DNA from: Corallococcus terminator | GTDB taxonomy: Bacteria; Myxococcota; Myxococcia; Myxococcales; Myxococcaceae | Direction: 5' to 3' | NCBI RefSeq assembly: GCF_003611635.1 | Contig: NZ_RAVZ01000046.1 | Location: 1-38,786, forward strand | DNA: 38,786 nucleotides | Part shown: positions 25,688 through 34,540 of the stretch, in pieces | Layout: each line of letters begins with the position of its first letter | How positions within the stretch are numbered: position 1 is the first letter of the stretch | Notes under the pieces: model-generated | Database searches by the model: none | Told to the model about the DNA's origin: nothing | The model's input: the letters and a program-made list of their open reading frames with translations, nothing else | Position numbers and translations under genes: made by a program

Positions 25688-28300
25688 ATGAATGACTCCC
25701 TCGAGACCCTCCTCGCCGACGGCATCATTGACGCCGTCATCGGCCAGCTGAAGACGGGCAAGGAGGCAGAGGTGTGGCTTGTCCAGCACGCCGGCCAGGT
25801 GGTCGCCGCGAAGCTGTACAAGGAGCGCCACGAGCGCAACTTCCGCAACAACTCCGGCTACAAGGAAGGCCGCGAGGTGCGCAACTCACGCACCCGCCGC
25901 GCCATGGAGAAGGGCAGCCGCTTCGGGCAGGCCGCCGCGGAAGAGGCGTGGAAGAACGCCGAGGCGGACTCGCTGTACAAGCTGCACGCGCAGGGCGTCC
26001 GCGTCCCCACACCCGTGCTGTTCTACGAAGGCATCCTCCTGATGGAGCTGGTGCTGGACGAGCAGGGCCAGCCGGCCCCCCGCCTGGTCGAAGCGCCGCC
26101 CCTCACCCCCGAGGACGCCGAGGCCTGCTACCTGGACCTGCGGGGTCAGGTGATTCGCACCTTGTGCGCGGATCTCATCCATGGAGACCTGTCGCCCTAC
26201 AACATCCTGATGAGTGGGATGGGGCCGACGCTCATCGACTTTCCGCAGACGGTGGCGGCGGCGCGCAACAGTCAGGCGGAGTTCTACTTCCGCCGCGACC
26301 TGGACAACGTGCGGGAGTTCCTCACGGGCATTTCGCCCCGGCTGGGGAGCCGTGCGGGCGACACGGGCGAAATCTGGAACGCGTACGTGCGCCGCGACCT
26401 GACGCCGGAGTACGTGCCGTCGGGCAGCTTCAAGGAGGCTCCGCGCCGCAACGGGGCGCAGGGCCGGCCGGGTCCCCGGGCGGAGCGCTTCGGGCAGGAG
26501 GGGCGCGGTGACTTCCGCGCGGCTCCGGCACCCGTGGCCGCGCCGGTGGAGCTTGAAGAGGGCGTGAGCGCGGAGGAGGCGGAGCTGCGCGCGCTGGAAG
26601 CGCTGGTGTTGCGGCAGGGAGGCGGCGAGCGCGGACGGCCCGTCGTCACGTCGAGCCCGCGCGATGGGCGTCGGCGCGGAGGATTCGGTGGCAAGCCGCC
26701 TCCGCGCACGGGCAATGCGCCCCGGCCCGGTGGGAACGCGGGGTCGCAGCAGGGCGCCGCGGCTCGGCCTCAGCAGGGCGGTGGCAACAACCGGCCCGGC
26801 GGGAACGCCGGACGGCCGCAGCAGCAGGGCGGCCCGCGCGGTGGCGCTCCGGTGGTCCAGGCCCAGGGTGCACCGGCCGCGGCGGGCGATGCGAGGGCGA
26901 ATGGCAGGCCGCAGCAGCAGGGCGGCGGGCCGCGCAATGGCAACCCGCGAGGCGCGCCGAACGAGCCGCGCCGTGATGGGCGTCCGCCCCGGCAGCAGAA
27001 TGGCGAGCCGCGCATGAATGGCGCCCCGTCACAGCCGCAGCATGGGGATGCGCGAACGAACGGCCCGTCGCAGCACGGCGAGCCGCGCTCGAACGGCCGC
27101 CAGCAGCATGGCGAAGCACGTGCGAACGGCTCCCAGCAGAACGGTGAGTCGCGCTCGAACGGCGTCCAGCAGAACGTCGAAGCACGCATGAATGGCCGCC
27201 AGCAGCAGAACGGCGAGCCGCGCATGAACGGCCGACCTCCGCAGCAGAACGGCGAGGCGCGCACGAACGGACGCCAGCAGCAGGGCGAAGCACGCGCGAA
27301 CGGCGCTCAGCAGAACGGCGAGTCGCGCTCGAACGGCTTCCAGCAAAACGGCGAGCCGCGCTCGAACGGACGCCAGCAGCAGGGTGAAGCGCGTACGAAC
27401 GGCTCCCAGCAGCAGGGTGAAGCGCGTACGAACGGCTCCCAGCAGAACGGCGAAGCGCGTGCGAACGGCGCTCAGCAGAGCGGCGAGCCGCGCATGAACG
27501 GCCGACAGCAGCACGGTGAATCTCGCGCGAACAGCTCTCAGCAGAGCGGCGAGCCGCGCATGAACGGCCGACAGCAGCACGGTGAATCTCGCGCGAACAG
27601 CTCTCAGCAGAACGGCGAGCCGCGCATGAACGGCCGGCAGCAGCACGGTGAATCGCGCGCGAACAGTCCTCAGCAGAGCGGCGAGCCGCGCATGAATGGA
27701 ACACCGGCTCGGGCGCGGGACGAAGCGCGCATGAACAGCCGGGCCCAGGGCGACGGTGGCATCCAGACGGAGGGACCGCCTCCGCAGCAGGGAGAAGCGC
27801 GCACTAACGGCCGGTCCCAGCGGAATGGCGACGCGCGGAGTGAAGGCCAACCTTCCCAGCACGGCGAGCCGCGCATGAACGGGCGGCCTCCGCAGCAGAA
27901 CGGCGAACCCCGCGCGAACGGGCGTCCTCCCCGGGGCCAGCGTCCGCCGAACACCGGGGCCGACAACGCGTCCTTCACGCCACCGCCGAACGCTGTCGCT
28001 GGCGCGGAGAACCGGGCCCAGAACCCGGACAACCGTCGGCAGCGTTCCCGCAACGGCGAACCCTCCGCGATGAACGGGGAGCCCCGCCAGGAAGCCGCGC
28101 AGCCCCCGAACGACCGGGGCCCCGAAGCCAACGCTCGGGAAGCACGTGGCAACCCGCCCCGGGCGCCGCGTCAGCCCCAGGAGCGCGGCGCGGGACGTCC
28201 CGCACGAGGAGCCTCCCCCCAGGTCAGCTACGTGGGCCGTTCGCCCGCGTCCGCTTCGTCCAACCGGGGTCCCGAGACCGGCTCGTCGTCCTCATCCTGA
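25688..28300 (+). CDS. RIO-type protein kinase with long repetitive disordered tail
   Basis: Residues 1-240 of 870 form a RIO kinase, an ancient atypical Ser/Thr kinase/ATPase family best known from ribosome maturation. The glycine-poor nucleotide loop reads LKTGKEAEVWLV (about 21-32), followed by K42. The catalytic segment HGDLSPYN has D167 and N172, and the metal-binding Asp is D184 in LIDFPQ, which is the RIO pattern. From about residue 250 the protein turns Arg/Gly/Gln/Asn/Pro-rich. Residues about 435-671 are built on the 11-residue unit xQQxGExRxNG, repeated about 20 times, with decayed copies to about 750. The tail lacks hydrophobic core residues and should be disordered and basic, perhaps RNA-binding (inference). 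It is divergent from the YkuD gene across 295 bp in which no other gene or clear site was seen. Confidence 0.88.
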   Translation: MNDSLETLLADGIIDAVIGQLKTGKEAEVWLVQHAGQVVAAKLYKERHERNFRNNSGYKEGREVRNSRTRRAMEKGSRFGQAAAEEAWKNAEADSLYKLHAQGVRVPTPVLFYEGILLMELVLDEQGQPAPRLVEAPPLTPEDAEACYLDLRGQVIRTLCADLIHGDLSPYNILMSGMGPTLIDFPQTVAAARNSQAEFYFRRDLDNVREFLTGISPRLGSRAGDTGEIWNAYVRRDLTPEYVPSGSFKEAPRRNGAQGRPGPRAERFGQEGRGDFRAAPAPVAAPVELEEGVSAEEAELRALEALVLRQGGGERGRPVVTSSPRDGRRRGGFGGKPPPRTGNAPRPGGNAGSQQGAAARPQQGGGNNRPGGNAGRPQQQGGPRGGAPVVQAQGAPAAAGDARANGRPQQQGGGPRNGNPRGAPNEPRRDGRPPRQQNGEPRMNGAPSQPQHGDARTNGPSQHGEPRSNGRQQHGEARANGSQQNGESRSNGVQQNVEARMNGRQQQNGEPRMNGRPPQQNGEARTNGRQQQGEARANGAQQNGESRSNGFQQNGEPRSNGRQQQGEARTNGSQQQGEARTNGSQQNGEARANGAQQSGEPRMNGRQQHGESRANSSQQSGEPRMNGRQQHGESRANSSQQNGEPRMNGRQQHGESRANSPQQSGEPRMNGTPARARDEARMNSRAQGDGGIQTEGPPPQQGEARTNGRSQRNGDARSEGQPSQHGEPRMNGRPPQQNGEPRANGRPPRGQRPPNTGADNASFTPPPNAVAGAENRAQNPDNRRQRSRNGEPSAMNGEPRQEAAQPPNDRGPEANAREARGNPPRAPRQPQERGAGRPARGASPQVSYVGRSPASASSNRGPETGSSSSS
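26991..27701 (+). repeat. 33-bp coding tandem repeat array in the RIO kinase gene
   Basis: About 20 copies of a 33-bp unit encode xQQxGExRxNG. Three 66-bp double units at 27471, 27537 and 27603 are nearly identical, which points to recent expansion by slippage or unequal recombination. All copies keep the reading frame. Weaker copies continue to about 27930. Confidence 0.85.
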
Positions 28301-28305
28301 AGGAC

Positions 28306-28330
28306 GGCTCGGGCGACCCACGCCCGAGCC
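28306..28330. terminator. Bidirectional terminator-like hairpin between convergent genes
   Basis: GGCTCGGGC (28306-28314) pairs perfectly with GCCCGAGCC (28322-28330) around a 7-nt loop. It sits 5 nt after the RIO kinase stop and 55 nt from the AlkB-like gene stop, where a terminator serving both strands is expected. T-runs are lacking, as is often so in GC-rich genomes. Confidence 0.55.
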
Positions 28331-28385
28331 ACGCTGCCAGCACCACAGGAAGGCCCGCGCGGACCGCCAGCGTCCGCGCCCTCCC

Positions 28386-29273
28386 CTACTCCGCCCGCGT
28401 CACGGGCTCCCGCGCCAGCTCCTCGCGGAAGAAGCGGCTGCCCTTCGCGAGCGTCGCCATGTACGGCCGCACATCCTCACGGGCTTCCGCGCTCAGCGCC
28501 GCGAACGGCGTCACGTGCGCGTCCGGCACGTAGCGGAACGTCAGGTTGATGCGCCGCGTGCGGAAGTCCGGCAGCTCCGGCGGCATCACGTGCCCGGCGC
28601 GCGTGTCCACCCGCTGCACCCGGTGGAACGTCTGCTCCTTCCACTGAGCGCCCCCGAAGAGCTGCAGCGACCCATCATCCAGCCACTGCTCCAGCACCAC
28701 TCCGTCGCGCTCACCCGGCCGCGACGACGTGACGAACTGGATGAGCGCGCGCTCGCCCAGCGACAGCGACGCCACCGGGCCTGGTTCGAAGTCCTTGTGC
28801 TCGCCCACGCGCGCCACGTCCACCCAGCGCCCGTCCTCCAACCGGCTGCCGTAGAAGTTCACCAGGCAGGTGTTGAGGTGCCAGCCCTGCGGCATGTCCG
28901 GGCCCCGGAACATCCGCCGCGCCAGCGCCTCCACTTTCACAATCTGGCGCTCCAGCACCGCCGGGAACGGCTCCGCCTTCACGCAGCGATCCTTCACACC
29001 CTTCGGAGGCCGGTAGTAGTCCAGGCACGCGAACTGCCAGTTGCCCAACCAGTACACCGGCCGCAACAGCCGCCGCTGCACCTGCCCCTCCGGCGGGGGG
29101 AAGTGCTTCGAATAGCGCTCCTCCCACAGGGGGTGCAGCGTGCCCAGCCACGCGAGGATCTCCGCGCGGTCCGCCGCGGACAGGAAGCTCGCGTTGTAGT
29201 GGTGGCCCGGGGTGCGCTGGGCCGCCTTGCGCGCCAGCGGCGAGCTGGGCCCCCTGCGGGGAGTGAAGGTCAT
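28386..29273 (-). CDS. AlkB-like 2-oxoglutarate/Fe(II) dioxygenase
   Basis: The 295-residue protein has the AlkB family pattern: N139 and Y141 in NFYGS, the iron-binding HxD at H159/D161, the phrase ASLSLGERALIQF at 168-180, the third iron ligand H217 (TFHRV), and the 2-oxoglutarate-binding R241 and R247 in RINLTFR. Family members oxidatively demethylate alkylated DNA or RNA bases, and some act on proteins or lipids; the substrate here is not known. It is longer than E. coli AlkB, with an N-terminal extension of about 60 residues. It lies 10 bp downstream of the deoD gene on the same strand, so it is probably co-transcribed with it. ATG29273 directly follows AAGGT. Confidence 0.82.
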   Translation of the reverse strand: MTFTPRRGPSSPLARKAAQRTPGHHYNASFLSAADRAEILAWLGTLHPLWEERYSKHFPPPEGQVQRRLLRPVYWLGNWQFACLDYYRPPKGVKDRCVKAEPFPAVLERQIVKVEALARRMFRGPDMPQGWHLNTCLVNFYGSRLEDGRWVDVARVGEHKDFEPGPVASLSLGERALIQFVTSSRPGERDGVVLEQWLDDGSLQLFGGAQWKEQTFHRVQRVDTRAGHVMPPELPDFRTRRINLTFRYVPDAHVTPFAALSAEAREDVRPYMATLAKGSRFFREELAREPVTRAE

Positions 29274-29283
29274 GGACGCGTCC

Positions 29284-29997
29284 CTACGCCTCGGAGACGG
29301 CGACGTCGAGCGCCACCTCGATCATCTCATCGAACGTCGTCTGCCGGTCCTCCGGCGACAGGTGCTCGCCCGTGAGGATGTGGTCCGACACCGTGAGCAG
29401 GCCCAGCGCCCGAGCGCCGAACTGCGCCGCCACGCCATAGAGGCCGGCGATCTCCATCTCCACCGCCAGGATGCCCATCCGCGCCAGCGTGGCGTTGAGC
29501 TGCTCCTGCGGGTGGTAGAACAAATCGGAGGTGAACACCGAACCCACGCGCACGGGCTTGTTGCGCTTCTCCGCCGCCTCCACCGCGCGCCGGGTCAGCG
29601 TGAAGTCCGCCACCGCCGGGAAGTCGTGGCCCATCGCGCGCATGCGGTTCACGTTGGAGTCGGTGCCCGCGGCCAGCGCCACGATGACGTCGCGCAGCTT
29701 CACGTCCGTGCGCAGCGCCCCACAGCTCCCCACGCGGATGAGCACGCGCGCGCCGTACGTCTGCACCAGCTCCGTTGCGTAGATGGAGATGGAAGGCACG
29801 CCCATGCCGTGCCCCATCACCGACAGCCGCTTGCCCCGGAAGGTGCCGGTGAAGCCCAGCATGTTGCGCACTGACGTGACGGCGCGGGCGCCCTCCAGGA
29901 AACGCTCGGAGATGTAGCGGGCGCGCAGCGGGTCCCCCGGCATGAGGACCACTTCGGCGAAGTCACCCGGGGAGGCGGAGATGTGCGGAGTTGCCAT
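29284..29997 (-). CDS. deoD: Purine-nucleoside phosphorylase, DeoD type
   Basis: The 237-residue enzyme matches the hexameric bacterial DeoD family in length and motifs. The N-terminal MATPHISA is followed by [16 protein letters not shown] with the phosphate-binding loop near residue 24. MGHGMGVPS is at about 61-69, RVGSCGAL at about 88-95, and [10 protein letters not shown] with the ribose-binding Met-Glu at about 178-187, followed by the catalytic Asp of SDH near 205. It splits purine (deoxy)nucleosides with phosphate in nucleoside salvage in the cytosol. AAAGG lies about 11 nt before ATG29997. It sits between the MepA-like lipoprotein gene (15 bp upstream) and the AlkB-like gene (10 bp downstream). 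Confidence 0.93.
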   Translation of the reverse strand: MATPHISASPGDFAEVVLMPGDPLRARYISERFLEGARAVTSVRNMLGFTGTFRGKRLSVMGHGMGVPSISIYATELVQTYGARVLIRVGSCGALRTDVKLRDVIVALAAGTDSNVNRMRAMGHDFPAVADFTLTRRAVEAAEKRNKPVRVGSVFTSDLFYHPQEQLNATLARMGILAVEMEIAGLYGVAAQFGARALGLLTVSDHILTGEHLSPEDRQTTFDEMIEVALDVAVSEA

Positions 29998-30012
29998 GGA
30001 ACGTGAAGCCTT

Positions 30013-31449
30013 TCAGCGCGCGGTCGACAGACCGGACGGAGCGCCCGTCGGCCCCGCCACGGGGGTGGGTGCCGGCGCGGCGGGAGTACAGGGGTTGGGC
30101 AGCTTGCCTGAAGCTTCGGGCGTCGTGGTCACCAAAGCGGGGGCCTGCGTCTGCGGGGGCAACCGGCGCGGCGGAAGCTGCACGGGCGGTGGAATCGGGC
30201 AGTGCGTGCAGGGCCCCTTGAGCGGAATCACCAGCCGCCGGCCAAGGCTCAGGAACGTGTTGCGCATCCGGTTGGCCTTCTTGATGGCCACCACGCTGGA
30301 GTTGTGCCGCATCGCGATGCCGCCCAGCGTGTCCCCGTTGCGCACCTTGTACATCATGAGGTTCTGGTCCGGCTGGAGCGCCAGCAGCGGCGCCACCCGG
30401 CGTCCCAGCTCCTGCGCGCGAGCGTTGAAGAAGCGCACGTGGAAGTGGTCGCGGTGCCGGCGCGCGTGCCTGATGACGGAGTTGAAGCCCGCGTTGAAGA
30501 GCGAGTCGAGCCACGCCTTGTCCTCGCCAATCCCCACCGCGTAGTCATACAGGACCTTCATGACGCGCTTGTCCACGAGGATCATCTGCACGTCGGTGTT
30601 CATCACCAGCGAGCGAACCAGCGCCCAGTTCATGGCCACGTTGATGTAGCGCTCGCGCTCCCGCTCCCGCACCGGCTCCGCCGTCGGATAGTAGAAGCCC
30701 AGGTCCACGTCGCGGCCGTTCTGGTGGCTCTTGTGCGGGCGCAGGTAGCCGCCGTCCTTGGTGGACAGCCGGTTGACGCGCAGGGGCGGCACGTCCGGGT
30801 ACTGCGCGCGCACGGCGCGGATGGCGGTCATCACGTAGTTGACCGTCTCCTCCGTGCCCCAGGCGATCTCCGGCGACACCACCATCCAGTCCTTGTCGTC
30901 CGGGACGCGGTGGCTGTTGAGCTGCCGGCCGCTCTCCACGAAGCCAATGGACATGGAGCCCAGCGTCGCCGGGTCCTTCTTCCACGCCTCGGTCAGCGCC
31001 TCGTCCGACAGGTCGGCGGTGTACAGGGGCCCCGCGGGCGCGGCGGGCGCGAGCGGCGCCTGCAACTCGCCCTCCTCGCTCACGCCTTCATCCTCGGTGG
31101 CCGAGGACACATCGTCGTCCTCCTCGTCGGCTTCCGTCCCCGTGGGGCAAGGGTTGTCGCGCATCGCGGCATCGGTGACGACGGCGGCGACCTCCGCCAG
31201 GGACGGCATCGCGACGGGCGCGGCGGACACGCTCGCGGGAGCCACGACCTGGGCTTCCCCCGGGGCCGGAGCCGGGGCACCGGCCGGAGCGGGCGTCGAT
31301 GCCGCCGGCGTCCCCGCGGCGGGCGGCGCCGATTCTCCGGGCGGCGCGGCCTGGCTCGGGGCCGGGGCCGGAGCGGACACCGGAACGGGGGTGATGACAC
31401 GCGCGGCACAGCCGGCGCAGAACAGGAGGATCAGGAGTGAGGAACGCAC
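30013..31449 (-). CDS. Lipoprotein murein endopeptidase (M74/MepA-like) with LysM domain
   Basis: The 478-residue protein starts with a short lipoprotein signal (LLILLFCAGC, lipidated Cys14). A 130-residue Ala/Pro-rich and then acidic linker leads to a metallopeptidase domain (about 165-345) of the MepA type. Its zinc site is complete: H242 and D249 in SHQNGRDVDLG, and H332, H335 and H337 in HRDHFHVRF. A LysM peptidoglycan-binding domain (about 367-409) and a Pro-rich tail follow. It should cut peptidoglycan cross-links at the outer-membrane side of the wall. The GTG31449 start is inferred from the signal peptide; it lacks a good Shine-Dalgarno, and the open frame upstream overlaps the PIN gene. 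Confidence 0.82.
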   Translation of the reverse strand: MRSSLLILLFCAGCAARVITPVPVSAPAPAPSQAAPPGESAPPAAGTPAASTPAPAGAPAPAPGEAQVVAPASVSAAPVAMPSLAEVAAVVTDAAMRDNPCPTGTEADEEDDDVSSATEDEGVSEEGELQAPLAPAAPAGPLYTADLSDEALTEAWKKDPATLGSMSIGFVESGRQLNSHRVPDDKDWMVVSPEIAWGTEETVNYVMTAIRAVRAQYPDVPPLRVNRLSTKDGGYLRPHKSHQNGRDVDLGFYYPTAEPVRERERERYINVAMNWALVRSLVMNTDVQMILVDKRVMKVLYDYAVGIGEDKAWLDSLFNAGFNSVIRHARRHRDHFHVRFFNARAQELGRRVAPLLALQPDQNLMMYKVRNGDTLGGIAMRHNSSVVAIKKANRMRNTFLSLGRRLVIPLKGPCTHCPIPPPVQLPPRRLPPQTQAPALVTTTPEASGKLPNPCTPAAPAPTPVAGPTGAPSGLSTAR

Positions 31450-31535
31450 CGGGGCGAAGGATGGCCCGAGAAAGCCCACACCACCAAACGCCGACCGCGA
31501 TTTTGACTCCGCGTGCGCCCCCCTGCCTGCCTGCT

Positions 31536-32015
31536 TCAATCCCTTCCGTCGCGCGAAGCCGGCGAAACCTCCGCCCCCAGCAGCAGCGACGCACGCCTGG
31601 GCGTCAGCACGTCGAACGGCAGCCGACGTCCGCCGCCCATCGACAGCACCCGCTTGTCCTTGCTCACCAACCACGAGGCCCCGACGCGCGCGGCCAGCAC
31701 GAGGAACTTCTGATCATCCCTGTCGCGGCATGGGGGCAGCTCCACCGCGCCCTCCCCGTCCGACACCCGCGTGAGCGCGCCGTACCGTTCCCGCACCGCC
31801 TGCTGCGCCTCCGCCGTCAGCGCGAACGAGCGGTACGCGAGCACCAGCTCCAGCTCCCGCGACGTGTGCCGGTCCACCCACGCCGTCAGCGCGCCCGCGA
31901 GCAGGGCCTCCTTCAACGGCCGCGCGAACGCGTCGTCATAGACGAACAGATCCAGCACCACGTTGGTGTCCAGCACCACCGAACGAACGTCAGGCACAGC
32001 GGAAGGAGCGCTCAC
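31536..32015 (-). CDS. PIN-domain protein, toxin-type ribonuclease fold
   Basis: The protein of about 159 residues has the PIN nuclease pattern: an early Asp in VVLDTNVVLD, a Glu in SRELELVL, and the late acidic cluster RDRDDQKFL, followed by SKDKRVL. This resembles the COG1569-type VapC-like toxins, which cut RNA. No small antitoxin gene precedes it on the minus strand; the next gene upstream is divergent. It may therefore be an orphan toxin or a housekeeping PIN protein. GTG32015 (GGAAAG about 10 nt upstream) is chosen; TTG32048 is an alternative that adds 11 residues. The MepA-like gene starts 86 bp downstream. Confidence 0.75.
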   Translation of the reverse strand: MSAPSAVPDVRSVVLDTNVVLDLFVYDDAFARPLKEALLAGALTAWVDRHTSRELELVLAYRSFALTAEAQQAVRERYGALTRVSDGEGAVELPPCRDRDDQKFLVLAARVGASWLVSKDKRVLSMGGGRRLPFDVLTPRRASLLLGAEVSPASRDGRD

Positions 32016-32179
32016 GGATGAAGAACTTTCCGCCAGCAGCGCCGCCAATTCAACACGCTCGCCGACCAGTCAATCACAATACACGGGGCGTCCATGGTCG
32101 AAACCTGGAATAGTGGACAAAGATGTTTCTCGTGGTGCCCCTTCCCCTCCGCCGGTTCGCGCCGGTGAAAGGTCTGTCC

Positions 32180-32794
32180 ATGACCGTCTTCCCCCGTTCG
32201 CTGTGTCTGACGTTGTTGAGCGCCGCCGCCCTGCTGGGAGGCTGTGGTGGCCAGGAGTTGCCCGAGCCCGAGGCAGAGGGCGTCGTCGTTCCCCCCGTCC
32301 AGACGGAGATCGCCACCGACGGGGTGACCGCGAGCGCCGCGTACTGCGATGACGTGACGACGTGGGATCCGGCGTGGGTGACGCTGGAGAACCAGGTGCT
32401 CACGCTCATCAACCAGCGCCGCGCGGCGGGAGCCACCTGTGGTGGCGTGGCGAAGCCGGCGGTGGCCGCGCTCACGCTCGACACGAAGCTGCGCTGTGCG
32501 TCGCGCAAGCACTCCAAGGACATGGGCACCAACAACTTCTTCAGCCACACGGGCACTGGCGGCACCACGCCGTGGCAGCGCATGGCGTCCGCCGGCTACA
32601 CCTACCGGACGGCCGCGGAGAACATCGCCGCGGGCTACGGCACCGCGGCGGCGGTGGTGGACGGCTGGATGACCAGCACCGGCCACTGCAACAACATCAT
32701 GAACGGCGCGCTCAAGCAGGTGGGCATCGGCTACTTCAACGGGCCGTCCAGCACCTACCGCAGCTACTGGACGCAGGACTTCGGCACGCCGTAG
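32180..32794 (+). CDS. CAP (SCP/PR-1) domain secreted lipoprotein
   Basis: The 204-residue protein has a signal peptide ending in the lipobox LLGGC and a short acidic/Pro spacer. A CAP domain of about 130 residues follows, recognisable from LINQRRAAGA, the His in HSKDM, SHTGTGGTTPWQRM, TAAENIAAGY and the STGHCNNIMN motif. Paired cysteines fit an exported fold. CAP proteins are extracellular; roles in bacteria are diverse and often unknown. ATG32180 has AAAGG 7 nt upstream and is preferred over an in-frame ATG at 32123. It is divergent from the PIN gene across an AT-richer 164-bp spacer. Confidence 0.86.
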   Translation: MTVFPRSLCLTLLSAAALLGGCGGQELPEPEAEGVVVPPVQTEIATDGVTASAAYCDDVTTWDPAWVTLENQVLTLINQRRAAGATCGGVAKPAVAALTLDTKLRCASRKHSKDMGTNNFFSHTGTGGTTPWQRMASAGYTYRTAAENIAAGYGTAAAVVDGWMTSTGHCNNIMNGALKQVGIGYFNGPSSTYRSYWTQDFGTP

Positions 32795-32823
32795 CCGCAA
32801 GCCTCCAGACCGCCGTCCCGCGC

Positions 32824-33282
32824 TCAGGGGCGGCGGTTGCCCAGGGCGCCGTCGAGCGTGAAGCGCGCGGCGCTCGCGTGGTGCAGGAGCCACGCGTACA
32901 CGAAGGCATAGAAGAGCTGGAGGCCCGCGATCTCCCACTTCTGTTGCACACCCGTGCCGAAGGTGAGGGCCGCCATCGTCAGACCGCCCACCACCAGCGC
33001 GGCGCGAAGGCGCAGGCCCAGCAGCACCGCCAGCCCGGTGAGCAGCTCCACGAACGGCAGCACGAATCCAAAGCCGCGCACGCTCCACGCGGGCAGCCAC
33101 GTCTGGGAGAAGCCCGTCACCAGACCTTCCGCGAAGGCCGCCGGGTTGCCCACGCGGGTGAGGCCGTGCACGGCGATGTTCACGCCCAGCACGCACCGCA
33201 GCACCAGGTGACCGAGCGACGCGTCGGACAGGCCGTACAGGCCCGACCGGGCCTCCGGATTCCGTGAAGGGTCTTCCTTCAT
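32824..33282 (-). CDS. DoxX-family membrane protein
   Basis: The 152-residue protein has about four hydrophobic segments and the DoxX-type start LGHLVLRCVLGVNIAVHGLTR, followed by FVELLTGLAVLLGL. DoxX-like proteins are small inner-membrane proteins of loosely defined function, some linked to redox or detoxification systems. ATG33282 is preferred to GTG33288 because GGAGG lies 8 nt before the ATG but only 2 nt before the GTG. It converges with the CAP gene (29 bp apart) and is divergent from the class V aminotransferase gene. Confidence 0.78.
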   Translation of the reverse strand: MKEDPSRNPEARSGLYGLSDASLGHLVLRCVLGVNIAVHGLTRVGNPAAFAEGLVTGFSQTWLPAWSVRGFGFVLPFVELLTGLAVLLGLRLRAALVVGGLTMAALTFGTGVQQKWEIAGLQLFYAFVYAWLLHHASAARFTLDGALGNRRP

Positions 33283-33349
33283 ACGCACCGCCTCCAGGGC
33301 TGCCAGCCGTTCCTGAAACGCCTGGGCGGAAGACTATGCTTCGCGGCCC

Positions 33350-34540
33350 ATGAACTCCCCGTTCGCCTCGTCATTCCCCGCTTTGCGGTCCGGCTTCAGC
33401 TATCTGGACAACGCCGCCGGGGCGCAGGTGCCCTCGCACTGCATCGACGCAATCACCCGGTTGCTCACCACGGGAAGCTGCAACGTGGGCCAGCCCTACG
33501 CCGCGTCGAAGGAGGCCACCACGCTCAAGGCCCGCGCACGGGCGGAGACGGCGGAGTTCCTCCACTGTCAGCCCGAGGAGGTGATGCTCGGACCCAGCGC
33601 CACCGCGTTCACCTTCCAGGTGGGCCGGGCCCTGTCGCGCCTCTTCAAGGCTGGGGACGAGGTCGTCATCTCCGAATTGGAACACGAATCCAACGCGGCC
33701 CCGTGGCGGGCCCTGGAAGCGCAGGGCGTGAAGGTGAAGACCTGGCGTGCGCGCTGGCCCGAAGGGCGGCTGGAGGCCTCGGACCTGCGGGCGCTCGTCA
33801 CCCCGCGCACGCGGCTGGTCGCGGTGACGGCGGCGGCCAACTCCGTGGGGTCAACGCCCGATGTGGTCGCCGCGGCGGAGGTGGCGCACGGCGTGGGCGC
33901 GTGGGTGTTCGTGGACGCGGTGCATTCCAGTCCGCACCACCTGCCGGACGTGAAGGCCTGGGGCGCGGACTTCGTGGTGTTCTCTCCGTACAAGGTCTTC
34001 GGTCCGCACCTGGGCTGTCTGTATGTGCGGCGGGAGCTGCTCGCGGGGCTGCCGGCGGACAAGCTGTGGTTCATCCCGGACGACAGTCCGCAGAAGTTCG
34101 AACCGGGCACCGCCAACCACGAAGGGTGGGCCGGATGGCTGGGTTCATTGCGCTACCTTCGCGAGGAGCTGGGCGGAGGACAGCCGGGACGCGAAGGACT
34201 GGTGCGCGCCTTCCAGCGCATCGAGGAACTGGAGCGTCCGCTGCTGGAGGCCACGCTGGAGCGCTTGTCGAAACATCCGCGCGTGACGCTCTACGGCCCC
34301 AAGGAGCCCACGGGGCGCGTGGCCACCTTCTGTTTCAACGTGCCCGGCGTTCCTCCGCGAGCGGTGGCGGAACACCTGGCCGGACAGGACGTGGGCGTGG
34401 CGGCGGGGCACTACTACGCCACGCTCGCGGCGGAGGCGCTGGGCCTCATGCCTGACGGCGCCGTGCGCGCTTCGCTGCTGCACTACAACACGCAGGCGGA
34501 CGTGGACCGGCTGATGGCCGGATTGGATTCGCTGCCCTGA
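33350..34540 (+). CDS. Class V aminotransferase/cysteine desulfurase-like enzyme lacking the catalytic Cys
   Basis: The 396-residue PLP enzyme has the SufS/Csd-type fold: YLDNAAGAQVP near 18, SELEHESNAAPW near 107, VDAVHSSPHH with the PLP-binding Asp near 193, and the Schiff-base K215 in SPYKVFGPHLG. In SufS-type desulfurases the loop AGHHCA carries the sulfur-accepting Cys; here the loop reads AGHYYA, with Tyr356 in its place. It may therefore be a C-S lyase, a desulfurase of another type or an aminotransferase rather than a classical desulfurase. No Suf scaffold genes are nearby. Its stop codon overlaps the next start (TGATG), so the next gene should be translationally coupled. Confidence 0.87.
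   Translation: MNSPFASSFPALRSGFSYLDNAAGAQVPSHCIDAITRLLTTGSCNVGQPYAASKEATTLKARARAETAEFLHCQPEEVMLGPSATAFTFQVGRALSRLFKAGDEVVISELEHESNAAPWRALEAQGVKVKTWRARWPEGRLEASDLRALVTPRTRLVAVTAAANSVGSTPDVVAAAEVAHGVGAWVFVDAVHSSPHHLPDVKAWGADFVVFSPYKVFGPHLGCLYVRRELLAGLPADKLWFIPDDSPQKFEPGTANHEGWAGWLGSLRYLREELGGGQPGREGLVRAFQRIEELERPLLEATLERLSKHPRVTLYGPKEPTGRVATFCFNVPGVPPRAVAEHLAGQDVGVAAGHYYATLAAEALGLMPDGAVRASLLHYNTQADVDRLMAGLDSLP

Noticed and set aside
27029-27862. Antisense open frame with repeated AVRARFTVLL-like units
   Set aside because: Its periodicity comes from the 33-bp repeats of the RIO kinase gene on the other strand; it has no independent support.
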